A DNA stretch of 64,000 bases from assembly GCA_947359465.1 (NCBI GenBank), contig OX375879.1, positions 18,252,298 to 18,316,297 on the forward strand, written 5' to 3'. The stretch is from Metellina segmentata. Lineage: Eukaryota > Arthropoda > Arachnida > Araneae > Tetragnathidae. A program made the translations under genes and the position numbers. The notes beneath the pieces were generated by a model, which worked only from the letters and a program-made list of their open reading frames with translations, made no database searches and had not been told where the DNA came from. Positions 32,801-44,800 of this stretch are shown here, piece by piece (the first letter of the stretch is position 1; every line of letters starts with the position of its first letter).

Positions 32801-35800
32801 TTAGAGGTAATATGTGGCGTATATCGAATTTATTATTATTATTATTTTTTATTTATTATTATTATTATTTTTTTTTAAATAAATTCATGGTAAAAAAGTA
32901 AAGAAAATAAGATACTTTCTTTTGTCATAGTCCCAAGCGGAGCATCCTATATTTTTTCATAGGATCACATAAAATTCAAAACAATATAAACAATCATGTA
33001 GAAAATTATTTCTATGTATATTTCATCAAACAGAAGAAAATAATAAGCCCTCTTTTTTTACCATTCAATTTGTATGACAAATTGTAATTGATTTTTAATA
33101 TTGTTCGAACATCTAAATAAGTCGATTAATTCCCTTCTGAATATCCTTTAAAACACATTTGTATTGAGTATATTTAATTGCGCGTTTGGAGCAGACTGTC
33201 CGCTAACAGACCTAATACAATAAAACCCAAGTCGACCTTACAACTCATCATAATACAATATTGACTTAATAGTTGGATTTTTATGGCTCAAGGGTCACCT
33301 TGGCCAATCTATGGCAAACTGTACGTTTCGGGGCCCATGAGCGATACTCACAATTAAATTAAATGAAGATTTTGTTAGTGCTGACTGTTATAATGTGAAG
33401 TGAATAGTTGACGTTTTGTTGCAGCTTAGTTTTTCGTATGGTTGAATCTGAAGAGGAATACGTGGAACAGCTACAGTTGATGGTTTCCTGCTTTCTGAGG
33501 CCGTTCAAGATGGCAGCCAGCTCACAGAAACCGCCCTGCACGCACGACGAAGTCAACTCCATCTTCCTCAACAGGTCTCTCTTTCCTCTCTACAACTCTT
33601 TTAGCTGTCGCTTACATTCCTCTCACACTTCGCTCGGATACCTAATTTTAGAATCATTTAAACTAACATCAAAGTCAAAACTGTTCTTTAAATAAATTAG
33701 TTACAGGGTTGCCCATCAGGTACGGTTTGAAACGAATCAAACTTTTAAAACATTTCAAACTGATGAAAAGATTTTAATGATATATCGATTGAAACTAAAT
33801 AGTAAGCAATGAATGATAAAGAGGTTCGAAGTGACCGCTTTCTTTAACAACGACAGCAGTGAGGCCGTTCAGGAATCCATCCATCATGCGTGAGCAGATT
33901 TCGATTTCAATCGTGTCGACTGCAGTTGTAACGGCAGTTTTCAGTTCAGGAAGTGTCTTAGGTTTTTTTTGCCTGTCCCACTTTGCTCTAAAAAGAACCC
34001 AATAAGAATAAATCATAAAGGTTTAAATTCGGAGAATGGGGCGGCTATTCAATACTACCTTGGAAGTGCAATGGAAAATGTAATGTTTGGGGTCATCCAA
34101 CCCGTGAAAATGCTCATTGACCACTTCGAAAACTTCCGCCGTACGATGGGATCCTGCATAAACCAATGATCATGGACAAAATCATTACCGTGAAGAAAAG
34201 GGATGAACTCCCCGTCCGGAAACAGTCTGTATTTCGCAACATTTAATGTGCCGTCGTGTAAAACTGGGCCATACACACACTATGGAAGGATATTGTGCAC
34301 CGCACAATAAATTGCCCACTCTAATGATCATGCGCACCACGTTTGGCCTCACATGCTCGCAACTAGCGCCATCTATTAGACTTTTTTCCAAACATTAACA
34401 TCTGAGCCGTCCTGTATTTCCTCGCTGGTTGTATTCAGTTATTTGTATTACCTTTCTCGCTTCTTGACTTAAAATAATTATGCGAGGTGTTGTGTATATG
34501 TTTCTCTCCTATGGTCTAGTTACACCTAATATTAAAAAAAAAGTATTTTTGTTTTCTTCAAATATTGGGTTGATGCAAAAGTTCATCCCGTTATTTTTTC
34601 TTTGCAAAAAAAAATTGAGGAAAATAATTTTACTAATTTAAAATTACATTGTATCAATACAGTATGTGTCATTTTCTCTTCGATAACTTTTATCCATCTA
34701 TCTGTATAATCCCGCGCTCATAGACGTTCTGAGGTTTCTGTATAAAGAGCGGATACAGGTGACAAAACTTTCTGAACCATCCATTTACGGCACACGGAAT
34801 CGTGTGCCCATCCTCACACTACACGACAAATACCTTCTTTTGCGTTTGCGAAGCATTCTTACCTTTTCGAAAATATAAAAAGCCTAATAGGTCAAAAAAG
34901 TTACTTATTTTCTGCCATTTTAAATCCTTAACAAAATTTTAAAAACAACCCAATAACACAATTTTTTTCCCGAGTACTCCATGGAAACCCTTCTCTCAAA
35001 CAACATCAAATCTTTACACGTATGACGTAGACAACACTTCGGTATTGCATCGCAATGCCGAAACGCCAAAAACGAGATTATCTTTTTCATCCACCCACTA
35101 TACCAAAACTGAACGAGGAGAAATTGAACTGGAAAATGTCATCCACACTTTCCTGCTCACGGTAATTGCACGTCCGATTTTAGATTTTTCAACTGGAGGG
35201 AAAATATTTAAGTACAAACTATATATACAGAAACAGTGTAAGCTGAATCAACTCCACTAATATAATACAAAAACAAAATATTTTTGAAACAATCAACCCG
35301 TCTTTATAATTAAAAAGCAAGAAAAGTCATCACCCCTGTTAAGGGCATGAGAAACATATTCATCATTCGAAACACGTAATATTTCACGTATTTTCTTTAT
35401 TTCGAAATTTTAATAAACCAGTCTACTCTAACCCTTTATGCTCGCAAGTTATTTGCATGTGAATCGATTGGTGGTTAGTGTGTTGATGGCTTTGTACTGA
35501 AGAGTGTTGTGTGTTTCAGTGAAACAGTGATGTTTCTGCACCAGATATTCATCAAGGGACTAACAGCGCGGATGGAGAGCTGGCCGACCTTAGTTTTAGG
35601 TGAGTTATTCCACCGATGCATTCCATGTTACACACACACTTGCATTGACAGAGACGACCTCTCAGACCCGGTGAACGCATCCAATTTTTCAACGTGCGGT
35701 ACCGAAGCCAACTATTCACACATAACCCTGAAAGGACGCAAGTAGTCATTTCGCGCCATTTGCGATAGATATTCTATCGAAGAAAACGTGTTTATTTCGC

Positions 35801-38800
35801 TTACTTGGTGTAAAAAAAAGTACATTTTGAAACAAAATTGACGTTACTGGATACAACCATTTATTAATTATTATTTATATGCCATTTATTTATGAAAACA
35901 AGGTACTTCAGAACGGAGACGCGTGTGCAGCGAGCTGCGGTGCCGTGTGGAACTGCGGTTACAAATGGCACGCAAGTTGGACGTGCGTCGCCGCAGCGGC
36001 GCCGGAGGCATGTGTGTACTACTCCATTGGATCTAATGTATCTCAGACCGCACTTGCGTTGCGGCAGCGGCGCCGCACGTAGAAAAACCATATGTGTGCA
36101 CTGGGTCTTACAGAGAACCCTGCAGAAAACGCACGCTTGAATATTTAAACTCCTTCATTCGTGATTGAGGAACTGGTCGCTGGAAAATTAAATTCATTTG
36201 CTTTCAAATAGTGGACTATGTGAGTTACTAGGGATACAAATTAATATTAGTTACACGATGAATTAGATAAAGGCAAATCCCTTTTTCTATAGCAGGAAGT
36301 TGCGAGTTCGATTCTAGTTAGAGACCATTGCGAACAAAGGGGGCTGGTGCACGTTAAATCTTTCGTGGACTCAAATTTCCTCAAATGGCATAGTGTGGAA
36401 GTTTGGAGAGTGGGTGCCAGCTCAGGTGTTGACTACGTCATCTGACCGTGGTTCAAAATTACGAGGTGTTGTCCTCGGATCTTCGATCTTTCCCTTGGGG
36501 GATTCATCCCGGATCGTCGTCAATAGCCCGTTGTGTTGCTCCAGTACGACGTAACTAAAATACCCTTTTTTTTCATAGTTTACAACAAAGCGTTAGGGAG
36601 CATGTTAGTGGGTCCGCTGATGTCGAAGTCTGTCTATACGAGTCTGAACCCATGGCGGAGATATATTGAAGTTATGACATCAATGACGAGCTTGCAGTTC
36701 GCCAAATCAATCACATCCACCAGGCTCCGACACTACTTATCTAATTTCCAATAATTGAAGGTAGGGGTTGGGGCAGATAAAATCTTGAGTTTCTATAAAT
36801 CCATTTATTATTGACTTTAGTTATATTTTTGAATTGCTAATCGAGTTGAAGTAGAAATCAATGTAGGAACGTTAAATAGGCCGTCCAATTCTAGAAATCT
36901 CCCAATTCGAAATTTTGGAATACACGATTTTCTTCGAGGCTATATAAAAAATTTCACCATCCCAAAATTCTAAAAATTTGGGAATGAAAAAAATAGTCAA
37001 ATAATGCAGGATTTTCTGTATAAATTTGTCTATGCACTAGGATTCTGAATATATGGTATTGTTTCACACTTATTACATGCTTGCAATTCTTCCCAGGCAT
37101 CACAATGATTACACTTATTTGTTATCTGCTTTGATGATAATTTATTTTGTACATACTGTATTGTAAGAACTTCTCCCGCCAAAAGGCCACGCCTGTCTGT
37201 TGCCGTGGGAACGAAAATTATCCCATTTTCCATAGGGAATGCTTGAAGTATTCGAATTGGCGGTGTAACGTAATGTGACGTGTGTCAATAAACACGACAC
37301 CACAGCTCTAAAATATGAAGTAAACTATTCATTTACTTCAAAGACACAGTAATTTACTTTATCAACAATCAGGGATTTGTGTCCCTTGAATGTGTACGCT
37401 GCAAACAGTGGAAATGGAATCTACTCAAACGACCGTCTCAAACGAGCACCCCAAAACACCTCTGCTCAGTTTGATCTCTTCAGTGATCACTATTTTCTCG
37501 ACAGTTTCACTGTGAGACAGTTGGATCCCACTTTGGTGTCGTACACACCTAAAGGCGATCTGGAATGTAAGTGGACCATCAGAAAGACCATCCCAATAGA
37601 GCTTTCGGTATTTACAGCCGAAGATGTTGAATTCTGATTCCGAGCGGTTGCTATAGACCTTACAGCACACCTTATGGCAGATTGGATACATATTTGTTAT
37701 CATTTTTCTTGTCGAGCTCCTTACTAACAACCTCTTTCCGCCGTCACCATTTATTAAAAACAATATAACACTGAGACATAAACCATCTTTACTTAAAATG
37801 AACGATCGGAGAGTCCTGACCCAAACCCAACTTTGTTGCGGGAGCAGTTCTCTGGGAAGACAGACAGTACTATTCTCAACAAAAGTTGTCCTAGTTTCAA
37901 AACAATATTTGCTTGTAATATTTATGAATGGATATTTACTAGGAAATACTCTCATGTATTGAACTATATTTTATTTATTCACATCCTTAGTTTGTCACTA
38001 AATTTCATGATTCTCTTGTTATTCACATACCTAAAGAAGTACCCAATTCTGTTCAGTTTTCGAATTACACGACGATTATTCTTTTCAATATGAAATGCTA
38101 TTTCGAATGCTTTTGTATCAGGGTAATCTCTTCGAGGCAAGGGGATAGCTGTTATTTTGCTGTTTTTCTTCACTTTTCATTGAGACCTGTAAACTGACTT
38201 TTTGAATATTTTAAGTCATTTTTTTTTCGTTCAACTTTATAAGTATAAGGTAATAAACAGATTATTATAAATGCCATTTTATAAATAGTATATATACCAT
38301 CCCGCAAAATCAGATAAGAAAAACAAAAACACATGTAATAACGAAAAACACAATAACAACATTTTATTCTCTTGTTTCTCATGAAAAAAAAAATTATGAT
38401 AATAAATATGTAGAAGATACCGAAAACGATTTATCATCGTACGTGAGAGCTCGTACCTTGATTCGGCCAAGTTTTATCTACTGAATACGGGACTGTCTAA
38501 ATTAAGATGTTTGTTATCATTTAAATAATTTGCTTACATGGTAATAAGTAGAATTTGTTTGGACTAATGTTACCCAAAACTTCGTTTGAAATATGTCAAA
38601 CAGTGTTCATGCTACATACTTAAAATCGTTCCTTTTTTTCTAATTCATATATCGCATCCTGTAAACTCGACCGGTGAATTTTATCGTTTTAAAAATATTA
38701 CATTTTTGCAACTTAACAGGCCATATATGAAAGAATCAAATCAAATCTCAAGACAGGACACAGCATTTATTCACAGACAAGAAACGAAAACTGTACTCAT

Positions 38801-41800
38801 CTCCAAACGGATAACAGAACGACTACCCCCTCACTTCTAAACATTAACGACTCGCACGCTCTGAAACAGAACATGAAACAGACGCTAGCATTTTCAAACG
38901 GGGCACATGCGCAGAAGATAGCCCAAACATGTCTCCTTGGAACATCTGATAAACATTCCCTCGCGTTCCGATGGAGGAAGAGGGATAAAAAAACACTGGC
39001 GTTCTGCTAACCTTTTTTTGATAAAGTATGAATAAGTGAACTGATAATATTTCATTCGCCGTTAAATAATCGATAAATAAAACTTTCAATTTTTTTTTCA
39101 TATCTTTATTCTATATAGTTGGAATTTAAAAATTGTGAATCACTTCTTCAATTATTCTCTAATATTGCCCTTTACTTAACTCGTTAGCAAGCCAACTTAA
39201 TTAAATTAGCAATTGTTATTATTTTTTTTATTTGTTTCCGATCCTTTATTACTAATAATTATTACTTTCGTTACGAACATCCCACTTACATTATAAAATA
39301 TTATATCTTAAATAATAATCATACTTGATATATCAATAATTTAAACGTCGACACTTAAGTTAATTTTCACGAGACGTTCTAATTTGCAATCAGGTAGCAA
39401 AAAAAGGACTCTAAGCACCAAACTATTCCTAAAGATGAAATTAATTTCACATATATGGCATGATGATATGGTTTGTGTCTGAGATAATTCTTTTGTTTTG
39501 ACCAAAAAATGAAACGAATGAAATTTTGGAAAAATATTTATGTACCCTATTGGAAAAAGTAATTGCCCTCTTTCAAGCACTTCTATGACTTAAACATCAC
39601 GAAATTCCTCTTAAACTGTTCATAATGATTTGTTCTTAAACATCCTCCAAAATGTCTCATGCGAATACGTCAAATTTAAATAAATGGAGGATACGTAACC
39701 AAGTACACAAGTAAACGAAATCGGTAACTACAGAGTAAAATCTATTAAAATAAATGAGAGTATGTAATTTTCTTTCGCAATATTAGTTAATAAGTGATGT
39801 TTCATTCACATAGCATATATGTGTTTATTTTGTTCTTAACCAGAATGTAACGCAATTACATTAAACTAGGAAAACATCATTTTATATAGGTGAACAACGT
39901 CTACTCGTCCTAATGACCAATGGAACTAAAACTAATATTTATAACTACTAAATTCCTTAGTATTTACGTCGTAGACAGTAAACATCCCATTAGTTTACCA
40001 CCGTCTTTTTTTTGTAAAATAAAATCGTAACTTCATTATTGTAATCCCTATTAATTGTTCAGTCCTAGTAACGCATTTAAAAAAATGTAACTATTACGTT
40101 TTACAACGTCTCGTGCCTTTCGTTTGAAATCAAGTCTTTAAATCTTCTATTTCCAACATATTCGTTTCAACGATCCTTTTATGTTTAAAGTCTTCAAAGA
40201 AATTCTTAGTTGCTTCACAATAGAGCTTCAACTTTAAATTCATTGAACCCAATTTTAAGTTTCGAAAGCAATACAGTTTTTATTTTTTTTAAGTAAAACA
40301 AAGACTAAACTTTAAAATTGCATCTTATATACAGAGTACGGTTCTAAAATGACTAATTGTTTTTTAAAGTTATCGTTCCCATATGTTTGCAGAAATTTTA
40401 AAAAATAGAATACATTTCCAATTACTGATTTATTTTGCTAATATTTCTTTTTAATTGGTTAAAACAACTAAATAGTTGATGGTAACCCCCCCCCGATCCA
40501 TAAAATTGTAACTAACTTCTGAATGGGCTCTTTTTTTCCCTTTACTTGTGCGTTAAAAAAAACCTTGCTATCTGATACACTATTTAAATAACGTGAATAA
40601 ATTAAAGGCGTATGCTTTTATGTGTAGTAAAACTCTTCACAGTATTGTGTATTTTAGAATGAAGTGTTACAGTTATTAAGTTTGCTCCGATAAGAAATGG
40701 GCTCATTAAAAAAGACTCGACTGTATTTTGTAAGACACTCCTATGCTATTTGAGACAAAAGTCCTCCCATCATTTTCAGAAGAAGATTTCTGGTATTTGT
40801 GATTTCTGAATTCATCCACATCATTTGACGTGAAACGATTCTCTATCAATAGGGGGTCCTAATTTTTAACGACTTTTGCCCTAACACACTATTACGCTTT
40901 TTCCTTAAACTGCTCCTTCTGATATACTTTTTCACATCTTGTACTATTTGAATCTTGCACTCGAATATAAATCAAGCAATCTACAAAGTATACTTTGTAC
41001 TTCAAAGCATTCACTCACCTACCTCTATTAGTATCAAAACAAATGGTGTTGAATAAAAAATAATAAACTTCACAAAACTAAAATTAATTTATCTAATAAA
41101 ATTAATTTAAATTTACATATTTTTAACACTCATTAAAGTAAAATAAACTTGAGTAGAAACAGCAAACTTAGATGATTATACTTGAGGATTTATAAAAGCT
41201 TTCGGGGATTTTTTTTATCCACTGAGATCATAAACACTTGCGATAATCCCATGAATCATGCCCACTGTTGCACTGCAATCCGAAGCACTCTCCTGTTTAC
41301 AAAGCATTTTTACTTTGTCTTTCGTTGGCTTCTTTTTATTTCGTTGCTTTCATATAAAACTGATAAAAGAATTTACATCTCTTTAGAGTCAATTTCCAGA
41401 TCTACATCGCATAATTGGTTGAAAGAATCCCAGGAAAGATTCCGTTGGCCATGAAAGACAAAACTAGTTAAGAGTAATGTAGGAAAGACTTCAGAACGGA
41501 TATATGTGTTCAGAGAATTAAGACATTTTCGTAAAAGCCAAAAAAAGTCACAACAAAAAATGTTTTTTCACTTGTTTATAACACTTTGTAAGTAAACGTC
41601 CACTTCTTATTGGAGCGAACCTTGGGATTCTGATTATTGTTTACTACTATTATGTATTTTAGAGCCATGTTTAGTATTTCTTAGTTTAGATCAGCGGAGT
41701 AGATTCGCTTCAAGCTTTCTGCGCATGTCACTAGTGGTAGCTGTAGAAGTGGGGCTTTATTAGTGCGCTCTGGTAGTATGCTATTTCTCGAAAATGATCT

Positions 41801-44800
41801 CGCTATTCTGCTTTAGACTGCCTGAAGGCCTATAGGCTGAGCTTCCATGTAGGCTATGCTTCAAAATCACCAGGAGTACTCAGTAGGTAGTAGCTTTCAC
41901 AACTATCCAGTTAGAGTATTGGTTTACTAAAATTGATGCAGTTTCCCTTTCCTATGTATCGAAGCAAAAATGAAAAATACAAAGGATTTTTCCAAAGTTA
42001 TGATATTTGTGATCCATCTGAGTAATGCAAATATTCTTTGTACATCCTATATGAAGGTACAGCCCCTCCTTACAGATTTTAGCCAATGCTTAATCGTGTA
42101 GCTCCATTATAGTTCAGAGGTATAAACTCGATTTCAACAGAACATTCCATTTTGCTTACAAAATTTAAGTTAACTACGTTAGTTATTCATTTGTAACTAG
42201 ATGCTTGGTACTTTATCGAATTCAAAACTATTTCGCTTTCAGATCGAAATTGAATGTACTTGAGCCACTATATTTTAGCAACACTGCTTTTTTCAATTTC
42301 AATTTATTAGTGTATAATTTTTAAACTTCAATTCAAAGCATAATCGTCCAATTGTAGATTAATTGGATGTTACTTTATCCTTTTCAAAAAGTATTTATTT
42401 TACCATTCAATTCGTCTAATAGTGATATCATCCCTTACAATTCAATACGTCAGTCATTCACGACTCAGAATGCAGTTCAGTTACAGATCCAGAATTTGTC
42501 TATAGCACTACAGTTCAAACCTCAAAAAGAAAAGAATCCCAACCTAAAAAAGTCAATTCGACCCCAATCCAATACATTGTTTCAATTACAGTTCAGGACT
42601 GGTTCACCACAGTTTAGTGCAAACTTCACACAACTCAATCAAAAAAGATTCTTGGTAGTCACAATCCAATACACTCCTCTTAGTGCAAATTGCACTAAAA
42701 GAGTTCAATCAAAAACGATTCTAGGCAAACACAATCCAGTACGCTCAACTAGACTCCTTTTAGTGCAAACCTCGCGGGGTGCACTAGTTTCATTTGCGTC
42801 GAGCCATTCCACTAGAGAATGGTTGCAGATGCAAATGAAGCTGGAATGGGAGGGGCTGAGTACTCCTGCGGCGGTGGCTTGTTGCATGCCAGTAGATGCG
42901 AATGCGATACGAAGACCATAACTTAGTGCCCTTGCTGCCCTCTGACCCAGGAGATCTCTTCGACATGTTGCTGCCCATGCTGACCATCTATCAGGAATAC
43001 GTGAGGAACCACCACTACAGCCTGCAGGTGCTGGCCGAGTGCAAGCAGCGGGAGAAGTTCGTGGCCATCCTCCGTCGACTGGAAGAGAAGTCCAGCCTCC
43101 AGGGCAGGACCCTCGAGACCTTCCTCACATACCCCATGCATCAGGTACACACTCCTCCTCCACTCTTACTCCACTTCCCTAGCAACCTCCTCACTTGCCA
43201 CTAGGACGCAGCCCCAACATTCCAATGCAATGTTGAGGGTAAGAAAACATTCCGAGACAAAAGATGGAACCGTTTGTATGTTATACCACCACGCCAAAGA
43301 CACCAATCTACAAAATTGACGTTTCTACAAAAGCGTTCTGGAAGCACCATGTGTCGAAGGAGTTATTATCCAATAGAAACTCTTCCTCACGTTCTCAACC
43401 ACTGCAAGTTCAATATGCCTTTGATCAGTGAAACGACACAACATCATCTTCAAGAGATTCTTAATCATGTGCGCTGACCGATTTGAAATTGTAGCTTACG
43501 ACAGAGCTATTTGTATCATCCCAAGTCTGGAAGCACTCCCAGGATGCCTCTTGCGTCCTGATATCCTCATGAGGCGCTTCGGTGATTTTTATCTCTTGGA
43601 TATTACTATACCCTTTGAAAAAGGTCCATATGCATTTAAAGATGCTCGTGCAATAAAGCTAGAAAGATAAGAGGAATTAACAGCTGCCATTGCTTCGCGT
43701 TTATAGAAGATTGTACCTATTGTTGTGTTTAGTCTTGGTTCCTGTAATCCCCAGAATCAAGGTTTTGATGGGAGGGGGACTTCGAGAAGAATCGAGTAAC
43801 GACTCAAAGGTCGTTTTTTCTCTGTAAAATTGGCATTTCCACTCAGAATCGAGATTATTTGTGGCTTTGTCATCACATAAGACATGAAATGGTGAATCGA
43901 AAAATGCAGTGAGGTGAGAAAATCGCCAAAGGACAGATGCGTGGCTTTGGTGTGGTAGCAAAGATATGCTTAAGTAGTCATTTCAATAATTAATCATTAA
44001 AAATAGTCATTTGCAACTGATATTCTGGGGGCACCAATTTCTCATGCATTCGATGGACAGTTAAACGACCTGGATGATCCTTGGTACACCATTCTTGAAA
44101 TTTATTTCTCACTACTGATGATGACTGGAACACCTCCATGTAAGCTGTAATAGTCCTTCTTCATAACTGAGACGTAGAGTTCCCAACATTGAGTCCAATA
44201 TTTAATTTTCTCGGAGAGATCATCAACGTCTGTTCTATAGTTATTTGTGAGGAGGGACATTTTTTATCAGTATTCTTAAACATTTGTACTTTTCACAAGT
44301 GTTTTGACTATTTCAACCCTGCTACGTTAGAAAACTTTTTTACGCCTTGAGAAAGAAACTCATATTAAATTTCTGGAAAATTCGTATAAAATATAATGCA
44401 TGAATATAATATTTAACTGAAAGTTCATCCATTTTGCATGACATTTTACACGAAGGCTTTTCAAAAGACTAAAACTATGCTAATATATTAGATTTTAATA
44501 ATACTTTTAACTTACAAAGTAATTTTAAAGGGATTCATAATACTTTACTAACAGTTTTATTCATTATTTCAAGCGATGCTGATTTTTCGTAAAGTTATCT
44601 TGATAATATTTGTATTTAACTAAAAATAGGTCCTTGTATTAGTCTTTATTTGTCAAAAAACCTAAAATGAAATGCTTCTTAAATCAGGTATATTTGATCA
44701 ATTAAGTAGAAACTCTAATAACGACCCAACATTTAAATTTTGAAGATTTTTCAATTGAATTATATATCTAATTGCTCTCTAAGTGTTATTTTTGTATTTC

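Larger units (their letters stand above)
31423..33424. other. RasGRF GC-AG intron, exon c to d
   Basis: Donor GCAAGT, acceptor ttgttgcag. Contains a degenerate TTCTATTCTAAGG array, three 152-bp tandem repeats, a 46-bp palindrome and a (TTA)n run at 32829-32878. 32482-32828 and 32879-33360 show nothing else. Confidence 0.75.
33575..35519. other. RasGRF intron, exon d to e
   Basis: 1,945 bp. Contains the two elements above. 34956-35519 holds nothing recognised beyond a 71-residue frame without motif. Confidence 0.5.
35600..42950. other. RasGRF intron, exon e to f (7.35 kb)
   Basis: Contains a GC-rich symmetric block (35908-36110), a SINE, a possible MYND-like fragment, open frames at 37377-37955 and, just before exon f, an imperfectly repeated open block (42367-42921). 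38000-42300 is AT-rich with no element I can define. Confidence 0.5.

Noticed and set aside
42896..42950. Upstream extension of RasGRF exon f to an ATG at 42896
   Set aside because: The phase from the previous exon and the cccag acceptor at 42950 fix the start at 42951; upstream residues are not conserved.
43200..43274. Alternative RasGRF coding beyond 43144
   Set aside because: Frame continues only to a stop near 43204, and the next conserved residues VPRYI lie at 44864.
44020..44260. Another mariner copy
   Set aside because: A few words look transposase-like on the minus strand, but no ends or catalytic motif could be fixed.
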